A stretch of 64,000 nucleotides of DNA from Corallochytrium limacisporum (taxonomy: Eukaryota; Opisthokonta). The notes under the pieces were generated by a model. It was not told the origin of the DNA and searched no databases. It worked only from the letters and a program-made list of their open reading frames with translations. Within the stretch, counting starts at the first letter, position 1, and each line of letters opens with the position of its first letter. The stretch spans positions 1-64,000 of the forward strand of contig PDIP01000103.1 in the NCBI GenBank assembly GCA_002811645.1, written 5' to 3'. A program made the position numbers and the translations under genes. Shown here one piece after another: positions 1-7,727 of this stretch.

Positions 1-42
1 AACCTGAACCTGAACCTGAACCTGAACCTGAACCTGAACCTG
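1..42. repeat. Telomeric array (AACCTG)7, G-strand TTCAGG
   Basis: Seven perfect tandem copies of AACCTG begin at the first base of the window and stop at position 42, followed by unique sequence. The C-rich strand runs 5' to 3' from the left edge, which is the orientation of a chromosome left end. The G-rich unit is TTCAGG, not the common TTAGGG; it resembles TTAGG with an inserted C. The terminal position, perfect copies and subtelomere-like gene content behind it support a telomere. The array is short, as expected where an assembly stops. Confidence 0.8.
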
Positions 43-756
43 ACCCTTAGAAGACTTGCATAAGGAAAATCGGAGCGCCATGAGTGTTCATCGGAGAGGA
101 GGAGAAATATTTTTTCAATATTAATTATGCCCATATCGGAATCAACAAGCCAAGGGGCAGCCCAACCCGACTCACAAGTGGATCAAGTATGGTTAGCAAG
201 AAAGTGCGCAAGCAAGAAATTGTGTGGTGCCCAGAGTACGCACCCGGGTGTATGTGTATAAACGTGCAGAGAAGAGTTGTCCTTCTTGCACCGGCATGAT
301 GTATTTGCTGATTGGGTTACATATCCCTATCGAACAATTTAATAAATGCTATGCTTTTTCATGTTACGGAGGAAACGGGGATCGAAACTTCCAAAGCAGA
401 AGAGTGACTTACCGTCACCCGAATTAGAAAGGAAAGCGAGAGTATTATCCTAGGGGGTGAAATCCGAACAGCCTAGCAAAGTTGCTAGAAGCGCCCTGGG
501 CAAACCGGAATTCAAGAAGTGATCAAAGGAGTTTTGAATCATAATATACTTCAGTGCTGTACTTCAATAAATATCACATTATTCCTCTGTAACAAATAAG
601 CCATGACGGGTATACCACGGTCTATAATCTGACATCATGTCCACCCAAGTATTTGAGGGCACGAATGATAACACATCTACAGTGATCACCACAGAGATAA
701 ATAACAATACCTCCACCTAACATCAAGGAAACAATTTTCACAAACAGAAACTCACC
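43..756. other. Subtelomeric spacer
   Basis: No convincing gene is seen. The short open frames here overlap each other and lack recognisable features. The right end holds the presumed promoter of the tetraspan gene. Confidence 0.5.
623..628 (+). promoter_or_regulatory. TATA-like box upstream of tetraspan gene
   Basis: TATAAT lies 134 bp upstream of the ATG at 757. On its own it is weak. It is listed because three neighbouring subtelomeric genes have TATA-like boxes at similar distances. Confidence 0.3.
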
Positions 757-1362
757 ATGGTGGCCTCTGTGATCCCCAAGATCGGTGCACTCTTGTGTAG
801 CTCTGTCGGCGCTGGCTTGCTGATGAACTCTGGATTGTTTCAACTCAGTCATAAGTCCCTAGAGACAACCGACCAAACGATCATATACTCTGTTCCCCAA
901 GTTCTCACTCAGGGACAGACAACAATCTTAACTGGTTTGGCAATCGGAAATGTTTTAGGTAGCGTTATGGCTGTCCTCTTTCTTCTTGTAATTATCAAAC
1001 CTGCGGAATCTAACCCCTTCATGTTCCTGTTCCTGAACTCAATTTTCTCTTTTTTATGGACCATTGTCATGGTGGTACTGGCAGGTACCTACCTTAGTCA
1101 GTTTCACAAGAAACTTCCGACTGTTAAGAGCTCGTCAGGTTTTGTTTCCCCTAAGATATCTCTCATCACAATCTTCAATAGCAGCTTCCCGGACAGTTCC
1201 ATATATTCCAGCGTTGCCGTGTTCACCTTTATTGCCGCGTTCTGCTGGTTATGTGACTTTATTATGTGCTGCGTCTATCAAACTAGAAAGGCTAAAACAT
1301 CTAAAACCGATGATTCCAGGACGCAAACCAGTACAGCGGGCCTAGAACTCATGACAGTGTAG
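757..1362 (+). CDS. Four-helix (tetraspan) membrane protein, unknown function
   Basis: This 201-residue protein starts at an ATG in a good context (CACCATGG). It has four hydrophobic segments, at about residues 5-26, 56-81, 87-111 and 150-173. The loop between segments 3 and 4 is serine-rich and has possible N-glycosylation sites. A short polar C-terminal tail contains basic residues and many Ser/Thr. The layout resembles MARVEL or claudin-type tetraspan proteins, but I see no family signature, so the class is inferred from topology only. It is the first gene inward from the telomere and has no operon-like partner. Confidence 0.6.
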   Translation: MVASVIPKIGALLCSSVGAGLLMNSGLFQLSHKSLETTDQTIIYSVPQVLTQGQTTILTGLAIGNVLGSVMAVLFLLVIIKPAESNPFMFLFLNSIFSFLWTIVMVVLAGTYLSQFHKKLPTVKSSSGFVSPKISLITIFNSSFPDSSIYSSVAVFTFIAAFCWLCDFIMCCVYQTRKAKTSKTDDSRTQTSTAGLELMTV

Positions 1363-1888
1363 GTTGTTTTAGATCGGTAACGCATCCTCCCTGAACCATC
1401 TACCGCTATGGAATGCTTTTAAGTGTTACTCGCTCCGCATTGACCGATATGGGTTCGCAATCTTAAATCAATAATCTATAGAATGGCCTCCATTTCGAAC
1501 TCAGAATGATATCTAACAAGAAACCGACGCAACCCGTATAGCTCACCGGCAATACCCTTTTCCCCTTTCGTCCGAATGAGTACCACGGTACGTCACCATT
1601 GAGCCTACCCGATACAGCTGCTGCAGAGTGTGTTCTTGGAAGCATCGACATCCCGTTTGCAGGCCGCACAGATGTCAGGAAAAATCAAAGTGAGTGACAG
1701 CAGAAGCTGTAACACATCAGTTGTACGCAGTACCGCATAAAGGCCTTATAGTCACTGACGCCCAAAGTATTTAAAGGTGTATTGCGCGCCTACATCAACT
1801 TCATAACCATAATCAACTAATTTTAAACTAATTAGCTTTCGACATTGCCCATAGCATTGATCGATCAGCAAACCTGTCCCTGTTCATC
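1363..1888. other. Intergenic spacer
   Basis: No gene is supported. The right third carries the TATTTAAAG promoter candidate and a pyrimidine-poor leader before the ATG at 1889. Confidence 0.5.
1768..1776 (+). promoter_or_regulatory. TATA-like box (TATTTAAAG)
   Basis: It lies 121 bp upstream of the ATG at 1889, a spacing matching the other subtelomeric genes. Confidence 0.4.
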
Positions 1889-2299
1889 ATGAAATCGTTC
1901 ATTCTTGTAGGCCTCAGTGCCATTGCTGGTATGGCAGCTGCGTCCCCTGCCAAGTGCCAGCAGCCCGAGTCGTGCACAATTGCTACTGAATGCTGTGACA
2001 ACGAACCGTTCCTCATGACCTGCGTCCAGTCCAAAGAAGGGAACTGTGTTGCATACAACCTCAATGGCAATCCCCGTAGGATCAACGATCCATGTGATGA
2101 CAACAGCGACTGTATGTCACAGTGGTGCCAGAATGGCTTCTTCGCTCCCAACCTCGTCAATATGAATCCACCAGCTCTTGACGACGGCGAAGACTGCTTG
2201 TGGGACTTTTCTTGCAAGGGAGGCTGGTGTGCCCCAGCTCCGGGTGACTCTGGCGTGTGCAAAGACCGCGCCCTCTCTGACGATCCCCCCAAGTGGTAA
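1889..2299 (+). CDS. Small cysteine-rich secreted protein
   Basis: This 136-residue protein has a clear N-terminal signal peptide: Lys at position 3, a hydrophobic core to about residue 16, and cleavage probably near Ala-Ser-Pro at residues 18-20. The mature part has 13 cysteines. Two stretches share the spacing Asp-x-Cys or Asp-Cys followed by two further cysteines 4-6 residues apart (about residues 70-83 and 107-118), suggesting a duplicated disulphide module like EB or Dickkopf-type knots. No enzyme motif is seen. Size, secretion, cysteine content and subtelomeric position suggest an extracellular effector-like or cell-surface protein, but that is inference. A longer open frame on the opposite strand (1828-2388) is an antisense shadow. 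Confidence 0.75.
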   Translation: MKSFILVGLSAIAGMAAASPAKCQQPESCTIATECCDNEPFLMTCVQSKEGNCVAYNLNGNPRRINDPCDDNSDCMSQWCQNGFFAPNLVNMNPPALDDGEDCLWDFSCKGGWCAPAPGDSGVCKDRALSDDPPKW

Positions 2300-2528
2300 A
2301 TGGTTTGAGACAATAGAACCCGCCGTTGTATTGGTTTAACCTCTGAGACATCCAATTCTGCCCTTCTTCTTGTAAAACAGGTGTTCATTGTTCACGATAT
2401 GTGACACATCTCGAAGAGCACGGCTTGCAAGTTGCTCTTGACCCCATCGTCGAGTCTTGGGAATGCGTGCCAGGTCCCCCCACGGCTCCTCGCCGTTTCT
2501 CAACTCGCCCGTTCTGGGTCAGAATAAC

Positions 2529-3637
2529 TCAATAAATCTCTAAGTTGGTGGGTGTCACAGAAATTTCCAGCCCAAAGTACAGCCAGCTTTTGGAGCCATC
2601 ACCGCCCGTTGCTGCATAATACCACGTATGTTCGTCCTGTGCTCCCATTTGTACATCGATTGCTCGCGATTTGGACAACCACCCACCCCATGTGAATTTG
2701 CCAGTATGTCCCAGCATTGAACAAGAAGTTGCCGCTGCCTTGTCCTCCATTGAATCCAATATACGAATAAGGAAAGGGGATCCAGCACCATTGTATAACC
2801 CAAAGGGTATTCTATTCTGTTAGTTTCCATCCCTAAGATTCGGATTTTTTTGAGACTCCCCAATAAAAATATGTGGACGGATGTTTTAGACAATGATTCA
2901 GAAGAAAAGCCATGCCATGAGACCCTACCAAGAGAGAGGAAGAATTCTGCGGTCGCCAACTGCTGATATCCACCGAAATTTCCTGCGCCGTTGGCATTCT
3001 CGTTGTTACAGTCGGTGATTCCATGCAAGTAGGCAGCGATGGACATTCTCACCAAAAGCGAACACCATTGAAATCTATACCCGGGTTTCTTGCAGGATGA
3101 TCGTATGCATGCTGATAAATCAGATTTCTCCTTGCATTGCGCCAGAACTATTGAAACTGGTTTTCGCTAAGGCGCACTCGGTTTCTACGGTCGGGTAGCA
3201 GCAGCAGGTATGCGATATATTACCAATATCCCTACATTGGCCACTTGCAAGCCCCTCCATAGTCAAAACCCTTACAGAGGAGATTGGTATAGGACAACTG
3301 ATGGCGGCATGAAGATCGGGGAGCATGCCATCAGACACCACACCGCAAGCAACGGTAAGGCCTCCGATATAGACTTCCCCAGCTCAGTAGAGAATTAAGG
3401 AAGCCGGGTTCGGCTACCGATGAATGCTTTCTGAACAAACTGGAATGAGTATATTGTCTTCTCTCCGCCCCCGAAACCGTCAGTCGCCCAGGTTTCCAGG
3501 CGAGCCCCATGTCCCGGACAAAGTCCAGGCTTTAGAAATGACTTTAGCGGTATCAGGATTCAATATCAGTAATAGAGAGTGTCTTTTCACAAGATGAACG
3601 CTGCCGTAGACTTCAAAATCAGTGGATGCTTGGCCTT
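2529..3637 (-). pseudogene. Decayed gene with several frameshifts and stops
   Basis: Reading the minus strand, protein-like segments follow one another but change frame: about 3637-3483, 3490-3398, 3386-3123, 3110-3048, 3075-2938, 2766-2690 and 2759-2529. Several are Gly/Trp/Tyr/Asn-rich with scattered cysteines, as in secreted proteins (for example Tyr-Ile-Gly-Gly, and Asn-Gly-Gly-Gln-Gly-Ser-Gly-Asn motifs). Adjacent segments overlap or are separated by stops. That is the pattern of a coding sequence broken by small indels rather than spliced exons, because no consistent GT-AG junctions connect them. It lies downstream of, and on the same strand as, the aerolysin-like gene, but I see no clear similarity to that protein. 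The family is not recognised. A multi-intron gene cannot be excluded. Confidence 0.4.
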
Positions 3638-3665
3638 ACCTAAAGACTTTCACATTCGAAGGCAT

Positions 3666-5207
3666 TCAGCAAGTACGTTTGATTGTGTACATATGACCTG
3701 CTTCGTCTGCAGGCTCATACTGAGTACAAACATCGGCAATAATCAGAGACGTGAGATCAAAATTGTCATTTGCTGCCGAACCTCGTGCGCTCTGACTACT
3801 GCAACCCCTCATGAGCGGATACTTCATGGACATCTCTCTGTCACAGACGTTGCTGTGACGGTCTTCCTCGGTCATATTGGTGATGTCGCAGCCCCAAATT
3901 TCCATGAATAGGGAACCAGCATTGCCTTCTGCCACTCCGTTTGCTGATGTATGGATCAGGCTGTTAACAAACGTGTCCGACCACTCTGCGCCGATAACAT
4001 CTTTCGCCAACTTAACCACATTCAAGATTTTCGCTGGGGTAGTATAGTGTCCGTACCACACAAGATCACGCACAGAGTCTGAATAGTCGCCATTCTGGTT
4101 CTTCCGCAAGGGTGTATATTGCTTGCCCCAGCCCTGGACATGAAATTGGAGTCCGGCATAGTTCTCATTCCATACAGCCTCACCGGTATAGAATATGTCA
4201 ACATTGACTTCATCGACAGACAGAGATATGTTCACAAGAGCATTGTCCGGCACCTGTACGGTAGCCGAATACTCATATGCTTGTGAGGACTCATGGCTGC
4301 TGCTTTCTTCGCTTCCGAAAGCCTGGCTCGAAGTTTCCTCTATGCCCATGGTGAAACTAGAGCTGACCTCAGAGCTAAAAGCACCCATTTCGAATTCTGC
4401 ACTGGCTCCAAGACTCCATTCATTACTCTTAGTTACACTGTCAGCAACCTGGCAAGAAGAGAAGGATGTGAAGGTTTGTGTCATGGTCTCTTCGTACAAA
4501 AAAGAGCTTGGTATGCAGGTGTTCAAGTTGTTTTCGAGTAGGAACGATTTGGGAGCGCCAAATTCGCGATCTGATTGAACTGACCACAGGGCTGACTTGA
4601 GGGAAACTGGGGAGTTTGCCAACTCCAAAATGGCATTCAGATCAGTTCCTGTATAGTCATCAGGAAATGCAACATATTTCGGGACAAAGTTTTTGTCATC
4701 ATCAGATCCCTCGACACACTTTCCCTTCATGGTCACGTTAGGGAAATCCTTTGGAAAGAGATCGTGCAAGGCATTCATCCAAGCATCCCGACGCTCTTTG
4801 TTCTCAGGAGTTTCAGGTACGAAATACGGCGCCATCAGGACGGGGCAAGTCACAGCATTAAGCTTGTAAAGCAAGCTCCTCCAAGGACTCCACACTTTGT
4901 CATGTTTCGACGGAACGGCAAAGTTGCCCATTCGAGGACTCATGTAATTTTCAAAGTCGGTTCCCAGTCTTGCGACTTCTTTAGCCAAGACCTGGATGTC
5001 GACAACGCCACCAATGATAGCGTCCTTGAACGAGTCCGGGATATCTTCTTCCCAGAACGAAAGATCGGCTTCCCAATCGGTGAAATCAGGATCCTCCTCG
5101 TTCTCACATGCACCTCCAGCACTGCGTGATGTCATGGGATAAGCAGAAACCATGGCCATACCAAGCACAATGGCCGCAAGTCTAGAGGCGTGCTTCATAG
5201 TTTTCAT
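3666..5207 (-). CDS. Secreted aerolysin-like (ETX/MTX2-type) protein, paralogue 1
   Basis: This 513-residue protein has a signal peptide at residues 1-22. An N-terminal domain (about 60-240) has a conserved Leu-Leu-Tyr-Lys-Leu-Asn-Ala-Val motif also found in the paralogue at 7728. Residues about 245-350 are rich in alternating Ser/Thr and hydrophobic or acidic residues, ending in a VPDNALV-type strand. That resembles the pore-forming module of aerolysin and ETX/MTX2 proteins, in which an amphipathic hairpin inserts into membranes. A C-terminal domain shares a Lys-x-Val-Ile-Gly-Ala-Glu-Trp motif with the paralogue and has several cysteines. The fold call rests on composition and strand pattern, so pore formation is unproven. 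It is divergently oriented to its paralogue 2.5 kb away. A role in predation, defence or host interaction is inference. Confidence 0.65.
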   Translation of the reverse strand: MKTMKHASRLAAIVLGMAMVSAYPMTSRSAGGACENEEDPDFTDWEADLSFWEEDIPDSFKDAIIGGVVDIQVLAKEVARLGTDFENYMSPRMGNFAVPSKHDKVWSPWRSLLYKLNAVTCPVLMAPYFVPETPENKERRDAWMNALHDLFPKDFPNVTMKGKCVEGSDDDKNFVPKYVAFPDDYTGTDLNAILELANSPVSLKSALWSVQSDREFGAPKSFLLENNLNTCIPSSFLYEETMTQTFTSFSSCQVADSVTKSNEWSLGASAEFEMGAFSSEVSSSFTMGIEETSSQAFGSEESSSHESSQAYEYSATVQVPDNALVNISLSVDEVNVDIFYTGEAVWNENYAGLQFHVQGWGKQYTPLRKNQNGDYSDSVRDLVWYGHYTTPAKILNVVKLAKDVIGAEWSDTFVNSLIHTSANGVAEGNAGSLFMEIWGCDITNMTEEDRHSNVCDREMSMKYPLMRGCSSQSARGSAANDNFDLTSLIIADVCTQYEPADEAGHMYTIKRTC

Positions 5208-5350
5208 GATTAAGTATTAAGTTTCGTTTCAGAATTGTTTGCACGAAATACAAGTTTTACTCAGGCTTGAGAACCAAAGTTGGTCAGATTGACGATATGA
5301 GCCTTGATCAGATCGATCATTGACGCCAGCCTTTCATGAACCTAGGCGCC

Positions 5351-5358
5351 CTTTTATA
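5351..5358 (-). promoter_or_regulatory. TATA box (TATAAAAG) of aerolysin-like gene 1
   Basis: On the minus strand a consensus TATAAAAG lies 144-151 bp upstream of the ATG at 5207, within a short GC-rich surround. It is the best TATA match in the subtelomeric region. Confidence 0.55.
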
Positions 5359-5696
5359 GGCGAATGGGCAAATTTTCTTTCGGGCTGCATGTTGAATCGC
5401 GAAGTCGCAATGTGTACTCTCATATTCATTCCGAAAGAAACAATTGTATAGCAGGGACATTGGAATGCTGTGTACTACGTAAAAAGGTCTCGTCATTCAG
5501 TTGACACCAAGCAGTAAGGCAGAAGTGGCTTGAGTCCAGACCAGTCGATTTCACAAGGCAGTGTACTACAGGACCGACACCATGGCAGCCACAATTGCCA
5601 TTCTTGGAAGATCTGATGACGGCGATAGACGACCCACCGATTGCACAAATCTGACCCGTGTGTTGCCGAGCCTTTGGACCAACTCCTCCTCCCCCA

Positions 5697-5718
5697 AACC
5701 CCCCCAGAGGGGGGGGTT
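5697..5718. repeat. Poly-C/poly-G inverted repeat
   Basis: AA followed by seven C, a three-base AGA loop, then eight G and TT: an almost perfect hairpin. Similar C-run/G-run hairpins recur in other intergenic spacers of this window. Confidence 0.6.
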
Positions 5719-6639
5719 GTATTGGTCTTCATTCCACTGCCAAACTATTCTTATCGGTATCCCCCTTCCATAAAGGGCCGGGTGGAGGTAGGAAGAACAA
5801 ACACGGGACCTCCGCGTAGGGGAAGCTTCCGGGTCAGGATACGAAAACAGTACCTCAAGTACATTTGCTATGGAATTTATTGACAGCAGAGGACCCAATC
5901 GCCGACAGGAATCTTTGTGGTAGTAGCTATCCCTAAGCAAAGAAGACGGGACATGAAGAACGGTTAGCTGTTACATACAACAATCGTCGTAAACCGCATG
6001 GGTACAATCTCATAGACGACTAAGAAATTGGACTCTAAGACTCATAATTTCACTATTGACGTCAAATTTTCCTCTAGAAAACATGTCAAACTACGACAAT
6101 TTAACCGCAAATTGTTTGGTTGACTTAAGAAACCACAACGATGTGGCCAACGAGACCACACACCAAGGCACCAGTATCCTCACGAGTTGTACACACCATA
6201 GTGAGAACCAGGGTGCCAAGAGTGCATACCAAAGTGAAGCTTACAAAAATGCAGTCCATTGTGTCCTCTGCTGGCACACTCACCTAAGAAGAATTGTCCT
6301 GTTTGGTTACAGCAATAATGATCATCGGAGTCTTGTGGACAGTCCGCGATGGTATGTGCATCATCGGCAATGTACAAGACCATCGAAGTAGAGAAAAGAA
6401 CATCTTGGTTCTGCAATGGTTTTCTAATATCCCAATGGTGCATACTGGAACTTTAACAAAATCTTCTTCCGTCGTACGAAGGACGAAAGAACAACAGATC
6501 ATGCATCCTTTCTGTCCTCGTATACATGTGGTGTCGGGTCTGACTTTTCCTGTGCTTTTCACATTGACGATTTATGACGCACTTAACATAGACAAATCAA
6601 CGAGGGTTCGCTAGTAGAGGACACGCGCCAATGGGTTCT

Positions 6640-7020
6640 TCCTCATTGGGACGGAGAATAGTAGTTTGATCGCTGGACCCAGGTGAAGCCTTCATGGTCA
6701 GGTGAGAATTCTCCGCCTTGTTATTCTTTGACCTCAGAACGTATTGTATACGCATACTACGATCTATCAATCCGTCATACATTACAGAACACTGTACACC
6801 CAAGATAGAAAGAACACTGGCCATGCTGATGTAGAGCTTCCTCGCGCAAAACTAGTTTGGCCGCGCTACCCAGGTGCGGCCAACATTCTCAGATGAGCCT
6901 CTCTGCCTTGTTGCTCTTCGAAATCAGAGTGTATTGTATACTCATAGTTCAAGGCTAGCAATCCGTCATACATCACAGAACACTGAACGCCTTAGATGAG
7001 AAGAACCTTCGACATGAAGC
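6640..7020. repeat. Diverged tandem duplication, about 190-bp unit
   Basis: Two imperfect copies, about 6677-6824 and 6868-7015, align with an offset of 190-191 bp and share blocks such as ATCCGTCATACAT and ACAGAACACTG. On the minus strand both begin with an ATG (6824 and 7015) and encode a common Gly-Val-Gln-Cys-Ser-Val-Met-Tyr-Asp-Gly-Leu block followed by diverged residues. Copy 2 has two in-frame stops; copy 1 is open for 75 codons. A weak third match lies near 7183-7210. This looks like tandemly duplicated remnants of a coding exon. Confidence 0.6.
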
Positions 7021-7727
7021 AACTCTGTTAGCACAAATTCGCCACATCCTTGGTGCTACGCTGGACGTGTTCTTTGGCACTATACAATCAAGAAATCATT
7101 CAAATGTCTGGCATCTCATGTGTATACCCGGCCATCTGTATAATACGTAGGTCTACAAGAAATGTCTGGAACTTTGCCCCATTAGTCGATCCCTCACACG
7201 TCACAGACATGGCGGCGGCGCTGCTTGAACCGCTCGTGACAGCGCTATCTCTCGCTGCAGATGGTAATTTCCGTGCGGTTTAGTAGAGGTGAACTCTTCA
7301 ACCTCAAGCCGATTTACCCGATTAGTTCTGAAGTTCCCCCAAGACCAAGTGACAGGGGGGGGGGAGGCCCTTTAAATATCCACCTCGGCGCAGGAACATC
7401 TTGATCAACTCACGGAGAAACACTTCATGTTTAGGGCAGTCCTAAGGTCAAGTCTCAGCAAGGCGAAGAAGACATTACTATCAAGTAGCCAATAGAAAAT
7501 ACAATTTCTTGCAGAAGCCAAAACGGACTGAAACTTAGACTCGATATTTGCGCTTGCATTGCGATGCCGTGCCATGCCATGTTACCGATGCCCAGCTCAG
7601 GTATATATACCGCACGGTCTAGGGATCTCTCTGATCCCAAAATATCATTCATGGGCGCCCAGATCAGTGTATCCAAGTTCCTATATCCTACTGACCTCTC
7701 CTTGTCCCTTTGGTATTTACCCCAACC
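7021..7727. other. Spacer upstream of aerolysin-like gene 2
   Basis: It contains a G9 run near 7350, a TTTAAATA motif near 7371, and the TATATATA promoter candidate. No gene is supported. Confidence 0.5.
7602..7609 (+). promoter_or_regulatory. TATA-like box (TATATATA) of aerolysin-like gene 2
   Basis: It lies 126 bp upstream of the ATG at 7728, matching the spacing seen at the neighbouring subtelomeric genes. Confidence 0.45.

Larger units (their letters stand above)
5208..6596. other. Spacer between divergent paralogues, left part
   Basis: It holds the promoter of the minus-strand aerolysin-like gene and a C7/G8 inverted repeat. No intact gene is supported. A minus-strand frame at 6443-6180 contains several cysteines and looks protein-like, but has no signal peptide or family signature. 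It may be another gene remnant. Confidence 0.4.

Noticed and set aside
1828-2388. 186-codon frame antisense to the Cys-rich secreted protein
   Set aside because: It covers the same DNA as a convincing signal-peptide gene and has no features of its own.
5566-5940. 124-codon minus-strand frame with poly-C/G hairpin inside
   Set aside because: It has no ATG start and spans a homopolymer hairpin; no recognisable features.
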